This document shows positions 27,622-36,790 of a DNA stretch of 64,000 bases, piece by piece (the first letter of the stretch is position 1; every line of letters begins with the position of its first letter). The DNA comes from Acinetobacter nosocomialis (GTDB lineage Bacteria > Pseudomonadota > Gammaproteobacteria > Pseudomonadales > Moraxellaceae): the NCBI GenBank assembly GCA_025736915.1, contig CP107049.1:1364001-1428000 (forward strand), read 5' to 3'. The notes under the pieces are model-generated. The model made no database searches, had not been told where the DNA came from, and saw only the letters and a program-made list of their open reading frames with translations. The translations under genes and the position numbers were made by a program.

Positions 27622-27996
27622 TCAACGAACACGATAAACTTGGTGGTGTGAATCAACTAATAAATATTGATTCGGTGTTTTCACCCAGTGATATCCACGT
27701 GGTGGCTCATATAAACGGTGTGCACGCCAGTCTGAAACAAAGTAGCGGTTATCACGATATTCTACAGGAATACGCTCTCCTCGCTTGATTACGACATATT
27801 CATGGCCACGGTTCGCATTTGACCAAACCGGTGGTCTATGGTCATCGCGTCGATCATAACGATGGTCATAGTGGTGTTCATAATGTCGATTATCTCTACC
27901 GTGATAATCATCCCAGCGATTATTTGAATCCGCCATCGCAGTAGCAGATATACCCAACATTAAAGTTGAAAGTACAAGAACGATTGGCTTTTTCAT
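27622..27996 (-). CDS. RcnB-family periplasmic protein
   Basis: 124 aa with a Sec signal peptide ending AMA. A His/Asp/Arg/Tyr-rich linker (HYEHHYDHRYDRRDDHRPP) is followed by an RcnB domain (GERIPVEYRDNRYFVSDWRAHRLYEPPRGYHWV). RcnB of E. coli helps nickel/cobalt homeostasis. The His-rich stretch could bind metal, but no rcnA is nearby, and many RcnB-like proteins have no known metal role. Confidence 0.82.
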   Translation of the reverse strand: MKKPIVLVLSTLMLGISATAMADSNNRWDDYHGRDNRHYEHHYDHRYDRRDDHRPPVWSNANRGHEYVVIKRGERIPVEYRDNRYFVSDWRAHRLYEPPRGYHWVKTPNQYLLVDSHHQVYRVR

Positions 27997-28053
27997 GGTG
28001 CATCCCTTTTGTCTTGATATAGAGCTAGATTAAAAGAGAGTCAAGGAGAAACC

Positions 28054-28134
28054 ATGAATAAAACAGGCTTGATTGATATTGTTTGTAATGACTATAAAGA
28101 AAATATGAAGAATCTGTATCTGTGCTACCATTAG
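28054..28134 (+). CDS. Possible 26-residue micro-ORF
   Basis: ATG 28054 is preceded by AAGGAG with 5-nt spacing, a near-ideal ribosome site in an otherwise non-coding gap. The peptide reads MNKTGLIDIVCNDYKENMKN plus six residues, with Cys and Tyr, and is not a signal sequence. The downstream gene at 28160 is in a different frame and lacks a good ribosome site, so the micro-ORF may act as a leader coupling translation. It may equally be a remnant or chance. Confidence 0.3.
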   Translation: MNKTGLIDIVCNDYKENMKNLYLCYH

Positions 28135-28159
28135 CATTTTCCAAGCTAGGTCAATTGCT

Positions 28160-28606
28160 GTGTCTGAAATCAGTTTTGAACGTCTTCATCAATTTTTCTG
28201 CAAAGTTCCAAGTGTACAAGAAGCCCGTATCATGGCGCATGGAGCAGATGGCGAACACGCGTGGTGGTTTAAGTTCAGTATTGATGTAGAACACCCACTT
28301 GCATGGCAAACCGTACAAGAACTCGGTCACGTTTTAAATTATCTCTCGACGAATGAGCGTCTACCAACACTATTTTTTCCGGTGTCACCACCACCTTATA
28401 TGAATGGTGAAGCAAAAGACTTTTTATCGTGGATTATTCAGTGTAATCATCCTGAGTTTAGCCCTGATGTGGTTTGTGATTGGCTTGAAGCACGTTTACC
28501 CAATCCGGTAGATGATGAGTCTCAGTGGAAAATCAAGACTGATTTGAGCGAAATAGAAAAGTTAGATGATAAGGCTTTGGATCAATTGATTCCGCCTGCA
28601 CCTTAA
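28160..28606 (+). CDS. Hypothetical protein, soluble, 148 aa
   Basis: Starts at GTG 28160 with a weak AGG 11 nt upstream. It is rich in Trp, Pro and acidic residues: AWWFKFSIDVEHPLAWQTVQ, then TLFFPVSPPPYMNGEAKDFLSWII and an acidic tail. There is no signal peptide or membrane helix. It resembles conserved short Acinetobacter proteins, but I cannot name a family. It is separated from the convergent phospholipase gene by a repeat-like element. Confidence 0.7.
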   Translation: MSEISFERLHQFFCKVPSVQEARIMAHGADGEHAWWFKFSIDVEHPLAWQTVQELGHVLNYLSTNERLPTLFFPVSPPPYMNGEAKDFLSWIIQCNHPEFSPDVVCDWLEARLPNPVDDESQWKIKTDLSEIEKLDDKALDQLIPPAP

Positions 28607-28687
28607 AATATTCAAAGTTTTATTCTCTATTTTTAATTAGCACGACGGGGTCTTACCGCTTTAAGTTCTAATTGTAGTAGCTAATTC

Positions 28688-28814
28688 GTTACTTTGGTTT
28701 CGCCCAAAGTAACCAAAAGCATTTGTCATCCACAAAACCTGTTCACTGTTTTCGTTTATCTAATTTTATTGCAAAAACAATTTAATCGCAGATTTTGGGC
28801 AGGTTGTGGATGAC
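28688..28814. repeat. Nested inverted-repeat intergenic element
   Basis: GTTACTTTGG (28688-28697) and CCAAAGTAAC (28704-28713) are perfect 10-bp arms. A second pair, GTCATCCACAA (28725-28735) and TTGTGGATGAC (28804-28814), is also perfect, extended by ACCTG/CAGGT, and encloses about 68 nt that itself contains ATTTTATTG and CAATTTAAT arms. There is no ORF. The GTTACTTTGG-loop-CCAAAGTAAC motif resembles a dispersed proteobacterial intergenic repeat; a REP/MITE-like element or structured RNA is possible. Confidence 0.7.
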
Positions 28815-28856
28815 TCTAGGCACAAGCCATTTTTTGGAAAACTCCAAAGATAGTGA

Positions 28857-30320
28857 TTAAAAAGTCGATAACCCTGACCATTCCATAAAACGATAAATCC
28901 AATACTTCACTTTAGACTCATCGGCATACTTCGCGTAATCCACACTCATCTGTTTCCCTTGCAAGTTTGACCATGAAGTATTGAAGTAATCCTGAGCATC
29001 TTTAAAAACTTGATCTTGAACTTTGCCTATAAACAACATATCCGTTTCAAGGTTGTAATTTTTCAAATTACGAGCAGTGAAATTGGCAGAACCTACAATC
29101 AACTCAGCTTGCTGGTCGTTATATTTCACAATCATTTTGCTATGGTTCTGCTCACCGTGCGTATCACACCAACGGATTGGAATACCTACAGCATGTAACT
29201 CTGAGGCAACCTGACGGTTTGGAATACCATTTTTTTGTCTACCAAATGCATCTTTATTTGGATCAAGTAAAACACGAACAATCACACCTCGTGCTTGAGC
29301 ATTTTTTAGAGCTTCAATAATCTTGCGTTCAGATAAATAGAACATACTCAAATCGAGGTGTTCTTTAGGTTTAGCCGAGTTAATTAGTTTCAACACAGAT
29401 TCATAGATCGTACCTTCAGTTAACACTTGAACTTGAGGCTTAGTTATATCTTTTTCAAAGTCACCTAAAATCAGTGATGGTGAGCTACTTCCAGACATTT
29501 GTGCAACAGCAGCTTCTGTCTGGAGAATATCAGTAGCTGTAGCACCTGTTACAACCAACGCAACATTAGAGTGTCTCGAACTACCATCGTGTGGATTTGC
29601 TGACGTAACCAATGATTTCCAGCCAGCATCGGTATCAACGACCAGTGTCTTACGGTGATTCGCTTTGAAATTAAATAAGTTTAGATAACTGCGTAATGTA
29701 ATTTTTTCATTACCAAATGGATTTGGAAGCCAGCCTTTGTCTGGATTATTTCCAACATTCTGACAACAGATATACCAAAAACCCGACCAAAGTGGATTCG
29801 ACGCTCGTAAAGGTGCCAGATTTGTTTCGATAACGTCGACACCAGCTTGACGTAACTGACGATAATGCTCAGGCCTTAAACCACCATAAACTGAGTTAAT
29901 CGGGTCAGTAATCAATACAATCTGAGTTTGATGGTTTTGTCTTTTTTTATTGATTAATGCATCAGTCAGCTCTTGCATCAATGGTCTTTGCTTTATTTTT
30001 GAATCACCGACTTCTGAATTAAACAAAAACATATCGACCACTATCGTAGTCTTTGCCTCATCAATCATTTTTAAGATTTCATCAAAAATATGCTGATCAA
30101 GCTTCTGCTGACCATTGGCATCCAGATAAGTTTTATCCGCTAAAAATTTGACATCGGCATGTCTAAGCTTGCCACTAAAGTTAATGCCCTGTGGTAATGG
30201 TTTTACTGTGTGGTAAATTGCCGATGCAACATATGCAATAGCAACAACGCAAAGTAATACCGCCATATAACGACGCCCTGACCAATTTATTTTTTGATGA
30301 ATTCGCTGAAAAATACGCAT
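28857..30320 (-). CDS. Phospholipase D-family protein
   Basis: 487 aa. An N-terminal membrane anchor (MAVLLCVVAIAYVASAIY) is followed by two PLD domains with HKD motifs: NHRKTLVVDTD and NHSKMIVKYND. Both keep His-x-Lys-x4-Asp. The first is preceded by TSANPHDGSS and the second followed by GSANFTARNL. A. baumannii has several PLD-family proteins, some tied to epithelial invasion and serum survival in published work. Phospholipase, cardiolipin synthase or nuclease activity cannot be separated by sequence. Confidence 0.87.
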   Translation of the reverse strand: MRIFQRIHQKINWSGRRYMAVLLCVVAIAYVASAIYHTVKPLPQGINFSGKLRHADVKFLADKTYLDANGQQKLDQHIFDEILKMIDEAKTTIVVDMFLFNSEVGDSKIKQRPLMQELTDALINKKRQNHQTQIVLITDPINSVYGGLRPEHYRQLRQAGVDVIETNLAPLRASNPLWSGFWYICCQNVGNNPDKGWLPNPFGNEKITLRSYLNLFNFKANHRKTLVVDTDAGWKSLVTSANPHDGSSRHSNVALVVTGATATDILQTEAAVAQMSGSSSPSLILGDFEKDITKPQVQVLTEGTIYESVLKLINSAKPKEHLDLSMFYLSERKIIEALKNAQARGVIVRVLLDPNKDAFGRQKNGIPNRQVASELHAVGIPIRWCDTHGEQNHSKMIVKYNDQQAELIVGSANFTARNLKNYNLETDMLFIGKVQDQVFKDAQDYFNTSWSNLQGKQMSVDYAKYADESKVKYWIYRFMEWSGLSTF

Positions 30321-30322
30321 AA

Positions 30323-30359
30323 AAAAGACCTAACTTGATCATTTCAAATTAGGTCTTTT
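30323..30359 (-). terminator. Intrinsic terminator after the zinc receptor gene
   Basis: AAAAGACCTAA and TTAGGTCTTTT arms around a 15-nt loop, between the PLD start and the end of the znuD-like gene. Confidence 0.8.
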
Positions 30360-30394
30360 AGCTTGATTTTTCAAGTTTAGTTTCGTGTTAGGCC

Positions 30395-32404
30395 TTAGAA
30401 ACTAAAGTTTACACCTACAGTAAAATTACGTCCGACTTGTGGAACATTTGCAAGGAAAGACTCATGTTGATAAATTTTGCTATCTAACAAGTTATTGGCA
30501 TTCAAGAACACTCGATAATCACCAATATTGCTATATTTCCCATTATAACCAACGCCTAAATTCAGCATGTTATAGCTCTGCCCTCTAGTTTCATAATTAG
30601 CAATATCATCTTGTTTAAACACATGATAATACTCGGCAGAACCATCCCAACCATCACCAAAATCTGCTTTGACTTTAGTACCTAAACGTCCACCAGGAAT
30701 ACGTGGTGCATTTTCATTATCAATTTTACCGCGAACATAATCGCCAAATAACCCTAAATTATATACAGGTGAAATTTGGTAGCTTAGGTCAGCATCGACG
30801 CCATAGAACTTCGCTGCATCTTGACTATATTGGATAAGACGGAAGCCTTGGAACTCATCCAAAGTATTGGCATAAATGAAATTATCAAAACGGTTATGGA
30901 ACACACTTACATTGTATTTCAAGAGGTCATTATTAAAGTGCAAACCTAACTCAACATTATTTGAGCGTTCTTTCTTAAGGTCATCATTACCCAACTCATA
31001 GGTATTGGTCGCCATATGAATACCGTCCGAATACAACTCTTGAGCAAATGGCAAACGCTCTTGGTGTGATGTTGTGAGGGACAATTTGTATTGCGGAATA
31101 AATTCCCAGCTTGCTGTACCAGCAACCGAATATCCAGTACCCGTGTAATTCTTTTGATCTGACTCAATGTCGATAGTTTGATGGTCAACACGAGAAGAAA
31201 CAGCAAGATTGACGTTATTGATTTGTTTTTGTTGCAAACCAAATACGCTATAACGTTGGGTTTTGCTTGGGTCCATAATGGACTCATCACCAACAATATT
31301 CAGTTTTTGTTGGGTATATTGCGCACCAATTTGTCCTGTCCAACCAGCCCAAGCATTATTTTCTAATGTAACTCGGCTATCAATCCCTTTGCTTTTAAAG
31401 GTTGTTCCGACATCAGTATTATGCATTTCTTCATGTTGATAATCTGTATAGCTTGCTTGTGCTGCAACTTTAGCAAAACCCGCAAACGGGTCTTTTAACT
31501 CACCTTTTAAGTCATAACGCTTTTCTTTGAGATTAATCCATGAAGCATCGTGTTCGTGATCATGCTCATGATCGGTTGAATCACCTGCTCCACACACGAG
31601 ATGCAAACCATCACGTTCACATGAACCAAAAAGCTCGTTATCAGCAGGAATACCATATTGATCGTGGCGCTGGCTAAATGATGCACCGATAAACCCACGG
31701 TCACCAATCCAAGACAGTCCAGCATTATAGTTTTTAGATTCGGCAAAAGTGCTGTCCTGACGACGCTCATCTGTTTGTAAATCTTTAGGCAAGATATAGT
31801 CATTGGCATCGCGCTTTAAACCACCAACACGTAGCGCAACATGATCACCTAAACCGACTGTCGCTTGCCCTGAATAAAGTAGCTCATCACTACCTGAGTT
31901 GTAGCGAACACCGGCTTTTCCTTGATAGCCCTTATCTGGCATGCTGGTTGGAATTTTTTCATCAACAACATTCACCAGTCCGCCGACTGAACCTGCACCA
32001 TATAGTAATGCTTCAGCACCATTTAATATCTGAATATCTTGGGCAGAGTTTGGATCAACCGTAACGGCATGGTCTGGCGATACAGATGAAACATCCATTA
32101 CATCGCCACCATTTTGTACAATCTTGACACGTGTGCCATCTTGACCACGAATCACAGGACGACTCGCCCCTCCCGTATATTGAGCTGAATAAACCCCTGC
32201 CTGTCCATTTAAGGCATTACCAATACTGGTTGCCCCTTCTGCTAAAGACGTATTGTTAGGTGGTGCTGTAGGTTCTGCTTTAACCATAATTGTTGCCAAT
32301 TCGGCAGGTTTCTCTTCCTTAGTATTTGTCTCATCTGCTGCCATCACTTGCTGAATAGAAAATGATAATAATGAGAAAACAAAAAGCTGTGTTTTGAGCT
32401 GCAT
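30395..32404 (-). CDS. znuD: TonB-dependent zinc receptor, ZnuD-like
   Basis: About 669 aa from ATG 32404; the frame extends to 32467 without signal-like sequence. Signal peptide ends VMA. TonB box-like region ATIMVKAEP; plug motifs SRPVIRGQDGTRVKIVQNG and LNGAEALLYGAGSVGGLVNVVD; the barrel ends FTVGVNFSF. An external loop carries STDHEHDHEHDASW between Cys residues, a likely zinc-binding His cluster as in neisserial ZnuD. A candidate Zur box overlaps the upstream region. Siderophore receptor is the alternative, less likely. Confidence 0.85.
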   Translation of the reverse strand: MQLKTQLFVFSLLSFSIQQVMAADETNTKEEKPAELATIMVKAEPTAPPNNTSLAEGATSIGNALNGQAGVYSAQYTGGASRPVIRGQDGTRVKIVQNGGDVMDVSSVSPDHAVTVDPNSAQDIQILNGAEALLYGAGSVGGLVNVVDEKIPTSMPDKGYQGKAGVRYNSGSDELLYSGQATVGLGDHVALRVGGLKRDANDYILPKDLQTDERRQDSTFAESKNYNAGLSWIGDRGFIGASFSQRHDQYGIPADNELFGSCERDGLHLVCGAGDSTDHEHDHEHDASWINLKEKRYDLKGELKDPFAGFAKVAAQASYTDYQHEEMHNTDVGTTFKSKGIDSRVTLENNAWAGWTGQIGAQYTQQKLNIVGDESIMDPSKTQRYSVFGLQQKQINNVNLAVSSRVDHQTIDIESDQKNYTGTGYSVAGTASWEFIPQYKLSLTTSHQERLPFAQELYSDGIHMATNTYELGNDDLKKERSNNVELGLHFNNDLLKYNVSVFHNRFDNFIYANTLDEFQGFRLIQYSQDAAKFYGVDADLSYQISPVYNLGLFGDYVRGKIDNENAPRIPGGRLGTKVKADFGDGWDGSAEYYHVFKQDDIANYETRGQSYNMLNLGVGYNGKYSNIGDYRVFLNANNLLDSKIYQHESFLANVPQVGRNFTVGVNFSF

Positions 32405-32425
32405 AGTCAATGACCCATATTTTTT

Positions 32426-32440
32426 TGTTATATTATAACA
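32426..32440. promoter_or_regulatory. Candidate Zur box
   Basis: TGTTATATTATAACA is a 15-bp palindrome (7-bp arms, one central base), close to the known gammaproteobacterial Zur consensus core TGTTATAxxATAACA. It lies 21 nt before the znuD start and about 90 bp from the divergent DUF4184 gene, so it could regulate the zinc receptor. Confidence 0.7.
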
Positions 32441-32528
32441 TTCCAAACGTTTTGCAATAAAAAACATTAGTCGTAGGTATGTTTCGTTAGACTCATTGTT
32501 TTGATGATGTGAGAAGCTTCCTTTTCCA

Positions 32529-33293
32529 ATGCCTTTTACAATCTCTCATGCTGTTATCGCCCCACCGATTGCTAAACTAAGTCGAAACACACTGCCTATT
32601 GCTGCACTCGCTATTGGCAGTATGACACCTGACCTTTACCGCTTATTTACAGTTCAGTCCAGTATGCTGACTCATCAATGGAAAAGTTTGCTCTACCCAA
32701 ACCTTGCATTAGGTTTATTGTTCTGTGCTATTTGGTATTTACTTTATCGGCCTGTTGTTTACCGTTTTTTTGGTATTCAGCATGATTTGAAATTAGGCTC
32801 TTTTAAACGTTTTATCCAGTTTTTTATTGGAATTATATTCGCACTTATTATCGGGATAGCCACTCATCTCATTTGGGATGGTCTTACCCACTCTGACTTT
32901 AGAACATTCATCTTCCAAGATTTTTTATCCCAAACTGTTCATTTCTTTGGTCGTCCATATCCTTTGCACCGTCTACTTCAACTCGGTTCTTCTGCTCTAG
33001 CATTACCATTTTTAGGCTGGATGAGTATTCATTACTATCAAAAACATAAACAGCCCTGGAAAATAAGTCATAAAATTAAAATTTTTGCATGGTCATTGTT
33101 TATTTTATCCACCCTTTTGGGCTTATTTTCTTTTTGGGATTATGCCCGTTACATTCCTCATGAGGTCTGGCATACCGACACCTATTATTTTACAGGTCGA
33201 TCTATTAATGAGTTCATGCAAGGCTGGTTAAGTACTTTCAGTTTAGGATGCTTATTATTCTTGTTTTTAGATCGGCAACAAAGAATGGGCTAA
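32529..33293 (+). CDS. DUF4184 family membrane protein
   Basis: 254 aa. It begins MPFTISHAVIAPPIAKLSRN, with GSMTPDLYRLF and WDGLTHSDF, the conserved His/Asp positions of DUF4184. About five hydrophobic helices make it an inner membrane protein. The domain resembles a phospholipase C/hydrolase-like helical fold seen in membrane-bound metal-dependent hydrolases, but activity is not known. It is divergent from znuD. Confidence 0.82.
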   Translation: MPFTISHAVIAPPIAKLSRNTLPIAALAIGSMTPDLYRLFTVQSSMLTHQWKSLLYPNLALGLLFCAIWYLLYRPVVYRFFGIQHDLKLGSFKRFIQFFIGIIFALIIGIATHLIWDGLTHSDFRTFIFQDFLSQTVHFFGRPYPLHRLLQLGSSALALPFLGWMSIHYYQKHKQPWKISHKIKIFAWSLFILSTLLGLFSFWDYARYIPHEVWHTDTYYFTGRSINEFMQGWLSTFSLGCLLFLFLDRQQRMG

Positions 33294-33357
33294 TGGGTAA
33301 ACTTGCTGCCAAATTGCTCATTTTTAGCTAAATTATAGCTGTTTTTTGATCTAGTTC

Positions 33358-33386
33358 TTGTCGCATGCCATTCAACAGGGCATAAT
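33358..33386 (+). promoter_or_regulatory. Sigma70-type promoter of aspS
   Basis: TTGTCG at 33358-33363 and CATAAT at 33381-33386 with exactly 17 nt between. The transcript would begin about 70 nt before the start codon. Confidence 0.55.
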
Positions 33387-33403
33387 CGAAAACTTACTTT
33401 TTT

Positions 33404-33433
33404 GACGGTGCGCGGTTTACGCATCCGTCTTTT
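33404..33433 (+). promoter_or_regulatory. Terminator-like hairpin in the aspS leader
   Basis: GACGGTGCG (33404-33412) pairs with CGCATCCGTC (33420-33429) with one bulge, followed by TTTTC. It sits between the promoter and the start codon, so it may act as an attenuator or be a mild 5' structure. Confidence 0.45.
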
Positions 33434-33462
33434 CAGCCAATATAGTTTGGATAATCTTCATC

Positions 33463-35247
33463 ATGATGCGAACTCATTACTGCGGCTCTTTAACTGAAGC
33501 CCAAATCGACCAAACCGTTACATTATGCGGTTGGGTACATCGTCGCCGTGACCATGGCGGTGTTATTTTCCTTGATATGCGTGACCGTGATGGTCTCGTT
33601 CAAGTGGTTATTGACCCAGATACTCCAGAAGCATTTGCAACTGCAGATAAAGCACGTTCTGAATATGTATTAAAAATTACAGGTCGTGTTCGTCGCCGTT
33701 ATGAAGGTACTGAAAACCCAAATATGGTGAGTGGTCAAATCGAAGTGTTAGGCAAAGAAATCGAAGTTCTTGCTGCTTCTGAAACTCCGCCATTCCCGTT
33801 AAATGATGACACGATTAACGTGTCAGAAGAACACCGTTTAAAATATCGTTTCTTAGACATCCGTCGTCCAGAAATGTTAGATCGTTTACGTTTCCGTTCT
33901 AAAGTAACTAACTTGATTCGTAACTATTTAGACGATCACGGTTTCTTAGACGTTGAAACTCCGATTTTAACTCGTGCAACTCCTGAAGGTGCACGTGACT
34001 ATTTAGTACCAAGCCGTGTACAAAATGGTAGCTTCTACGCACTTCCACAATCACCGCAATTGTTTAAACAATTATTGATGGTGGGTGGTATCGATCGTTA
34101 CTACCAAATCGCGAAATGTTTCCGTGATGAAGACTTACGTGCTGACCGTCAGCCAGAATTCACTCAAATCGACATTGAAACATCGTTCTTAAATGACGAT
34201 GAAATCATGGATTTGATGGAAGGCATGACTGTTAAATTATTTAATGACTTGCTTGGCGTAAAATTTGAAAAATTCCGCCGTATGCCATATAGCGAAGCTA
34301 TGCGTGACTATGCATCTGACAAACCAGATTTGCGTATTCCGTTAAAACTCGTTGACGTTGCAGACTTAATGCAAGAAGTTGAGTTCAAAGTATTTGCTGG
34401 CCCTGCAAAAGATCCTAAAGGCCGTATTGTTGCCTTACGTGTTCCAGGTGCAGCATCATTGCCACGTAGTGCAATTGATGAATACACTAAATTCGTTGGC
34501 ATCTATGGTGCAAAAGGTTTGGCTTACATCAAAGTTAATGAACTCGCTAAAGGAATTGAAGGTCTTCAATCTCCAATCGTGAAATTCATTGAACCGATCG
34601 TACTTGAGCTGTTGGAACGTGTTGGCGCGCAAGATGGCGATATCGTATTCTTCGGTGCTGATAAAGCTAAAGTTGTAAATGATGCAATGGGTGCGCTTCG
34701 TGTCAAGATTGGTCATGACTTGAACCTTTCAACTTGTGAGTGGGCTCCACTTTGGGTTGTTGACTTCCCAATGTTTGAAGAAACTGACGATGGCAAATGG
34801 ACTTCTGTTCACCATCCATTCACATTGCCTAAATCTAGCGTAGAAGACGTGAAGAGCAATCCAGGCGAAGCACTTTCTGTTGCTTACGACATGGTATTGA
34901 ATGGTACTGAAGTTGGCGGTGGTTCACTTCGTATTTACACATTAGAAATGCAAAAAGCGATTTTTGAAGCGCTTGGTATTTCTGATGAAGAAGCAGAAGA
35001 GAAATTCAGCTTCTTACTTAACGCACTTCGTTATGGCGCTCCTCCTCACGGTGGTTTGGCATTTGGTCTTGACCGTTTAGTAATGCTTATGACTGGCGCG
35101 ACTTCAATTCGTGACGTTATTGCATTCCCTAAAACGAAAACTGCTGAATGTCCACTTACTCAAGCACCTGCTCCTGTTGAAGCAAACCAGCTTCGTGACT
35201 TGGGCATCCGCTTACGTGAAAAGCCAAAAGCTGAAGAATCTAAATAA
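33463..35247 (+). CDS. aspS: Aspartate--tRNA ligase
   Basis: 594 aa from the first of two adjacent ATG codons (33463 and 33466). A class II synthetase with N-terminal OB fold ([14 protein letters not shown]), motif 2 ([18 protein letters not shown]), a GAD insertion (about residues 280-420) and motif 3 ([13 protein letters not shown]). Many Acinetobacter AspRS are annotated as non-discriminating Asp/Asn enzymes that rely on GatCAB; that is family knowledge, not visible here. A good terminator follows. Confidence 0.97.
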   Translation: MMRTHYCGSLTEAQIDQTVTLCGWVHRRRDHGGVIFLDMRDRDGLVQVVIDPDTPEAFATADKARSEYVLKITGRVRRRYEGTENPNMVSGQIEVLGKEIEVLAASETPPFPLNDDTINVSEEHRLKYRFLDIRRPEMLDRLRFRSKVTNLIRNYLDDHGFLDVETPILTRATPEGARDYLVPSRVQNGSFYALPQSPQLFKQLLMVGGIDRYYQIAKCFRDEDLRADRQPEFTQIDIETSFLNDDEIMDLMEGMTVKLFNDLLGVKFEKFRRMPYSEAMRDYASDKPDLRIPLKLVDVADLMQEVEFKVFAGPAKDPKGRIVALRVPGAASLPRSAIDEYTKFVGIYGAKGLAYIKVNELAKGIEGLQSPIVKFIEPIVLELLERVGAQDGDIVFFGADKAKVVNDAMGALRVKIGHDLNLSTCEWAPLWVVDFPMFEETDDGKWTSVHHPFTLPKSSVEDVKSNPGEALSVAYDMVLNGTEVGGGSLRIYTLEMQKAIFEALGISDEEAEEKFSFLLNALRYGAPPHGGLAFGLDRLVMLMTGATSIRDVIAFPKTKTAECPLTQAPAPVEANQLRDLGIRLREKPKAEESK

Positions 35248-35265
35248 TTTTTAGATTTTGAAATT

Positions 35266-35293
35266 AAAAAACCCTGCTTATGCAGGGTTTTTT
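35266..35293. terminator. Bidirectional terminator between aspS and the outer-core locus
   Basis: AAAAAACCCTGC, loop TTAT, GCAGGGTTTTTT: symmetric 12-bp arms. Confidence 0.9.
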
Positions 35294-35305
35294 AATGAGC
35301 GAATT

Positions 35306-36334
35306 TTAATGAGACATTTCTTTTTCAAAGCTTGAAACCGTATCAAATTTCTGTTCAAAAATCTGAATAATTTCTTTTTTTAATTTTTCAAAATCAACCA
35401 CTTGCTCATCATCATTTAAACAAATCTGTGGAAGCTGCTCATTTTTAATAACATGATCAATTTCAGGAAGATTTTGTATTCTTAAGTTAAAGTTTTGGCC
35501 CCGCTCAAATATATTTACGGGGTAAAATCGGTCTGAACAAAGCTGCCATAACCTGAACAAATATTGATTAACATCTAAAGGCTGCCTAAATTTATGACTG
35601 GATACTTCCTTCAAATAAGCTTCTTCATTTTTCCACACTTCTTCAAATACCGATTTCAAAAATGGTTGAGGCAAATGAGTACTATAAAAACTCGAGTATT
35701 TTCGATTATTTAAACTTAAGAAATTACCCCAATTATTACTTATCGAATATCGAGGATTAAAAAGTGCATAAGGATTTTTTCGAAATAATTTTCTCTTATC
35801 AAAATATTTATTAATAATCGCAACATCTGTCAAAGCAACTGCGCCTAAAAAATTTTCCTCACCAACAACCATCAAAGGCTGTAGCCGAATACCATCACAA
35901 GGTAAGCCATTTTTAAAGAAAAACTCAGGTTCTAAAGGTCTATTAATAAAAGTATCATCATTGAAATATACAAAATGCTCTGCAAGCCCTTTTATTTTAT
36001 GAATATTAATTTCAATAGCATGAGAGTTAAACGTAGGTAAACAGTTTGATTCTATAATTTGATCATGAGTAACTAGATTCAATTTAGGATGATTTTCAAC
36101 TAAAAATTCAGGGAAATGACCACAAGTTACAAGGTGAATTTTTCGTACCCAAGGGCAGAATTTCTCAACTGATCTGAACCAATATTGAAGATTATCCCAG
36201 TCTCGATAGCGGCATTCATCAACCAGTTCAGTCACCTGTATATTTGTTTCTTTAGATTTATAATATATATAATCTTGCTGCCATTCATTATCAGTTGAGT
36301 CGACCCAAATCATTACAAAATCAATAGGCTGCAT
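35306..36334 (-). CDS. Stealth-family sugar-phosphotransferase in the outer-core locus
   Basis: 342 aa. It opens PIDFVMIWVDSTDNEWQQ (CR1 of the stealth family), then RDWDNLQYWFRSVEKFCPWV and KIHLVTCGHFPEFL (CR2), FVYFNDDTFIN with the acidic NDD motif and a later NWGNFLSLNN (CR3-like). Stealth proteins transfer hexose-1-phosphate and are related to GlcNAc-1-phosphotransferase. It is the most aspS-proximal gene of the LOS outer-core cluster and would match the position of gtrOC7 in OCL1 as I recall it. Confidence 0.8.
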   Translation of the reverse strand: MQPIDFVMIWVDSTDNEWQQDYIYYKSKETNIQVTELVDECRYRDWDNLQYWFRSVEKFCPWVRKIHLVTCGHFPEFLVENHPKLNLVTHDQIIESNCLPTFNSHAIEINIHKIKGLAEHFVYFNDDTFINRPLEPEFFFKNGLPCDGIRLQPLMVVGEENFLGAVALTDVAIINKYFDKRKLFRKNPYALFNPRYSISNNWGNFLSLNNRKYSSFYSTHLPQPFLKSVFEEVWKNEEAYLKEVSSHKFRQPLDVNQYLFRLWQLCSDRFYPVNIFERGQNFNLRIQNLPEIDHVIKNEQLPQICLNDDEQVVDFEKLKKEIIQIFEQKFDTVSSFEKEMSH

Positions 36335-36535
36335 TATTCTCCCCTAGAAAAAATTTAACAATATAATTAAAGTATTAAAAAATGAGGGCGATTTTACTAT
36401 TTATTAATGTTAAGAAAAGTACACAATTCATTCATATTTTTATTTTTTTCAATAATTAGCTTAATTAAGACTCTATTGAGATGCTAATGGGCAAATGGCA
36501 TAATAACTGCTCTTTTCTCCCCGTGGTATTTGATT

Positions 36536-36754
36536 ATGGCAATGCGTCCTGAAGTTCGTCGACATGCTTTAGTCGTGATTGTATTCTCTCTTGCGCAGTG
36601 GTTTTTTATGCGCTATATCCTTTCTCATGAATTATTCAACTTAACAACGAACCAACGTATTCTTTATTTTTGCGTAAGTAGCCTTGTAGGTGCATTACTT
36701 ATTTTTGTTGCATTGATTTATATGGTACTTAAAGGAAATGCGGATAAAAATTAA
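36536..36754 (+). CDS. Small two-helix membrane protein
   Basis: 72 aa from ATG 36536; TTG 36530 and ATG 36542 are alternatives, and no strong ribosome site is visible. Two hydrophobic helices (VVIVFSLAQWFFMRYIL and ILYFCVSSLVGALLIFVALIY) are separated by a short loop, with a charged end. It is the only small plus-strand gene in this part of the outer-core locus. It was not assigned to a family; a conserved inner membrane protein is likely. Confidence 0.6.
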   Translation: MAMRPEVRRHALVVIVFSLAQWFFMRYILSHELFNLTTNQRILYFCVSSLVGALLIFVALIYMVLKGNADKN

Positions 36755-36790
36755 TATCCGCCCCTTCATAAGATTTAGATAATTCTCAAC

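Noticed and set aside
28607..28856. CRISPR array or integron-like site in the repeat-rich gap
   Set aside because: Only one set of inverted arms is seen, with no repeated spacer units or integrase.
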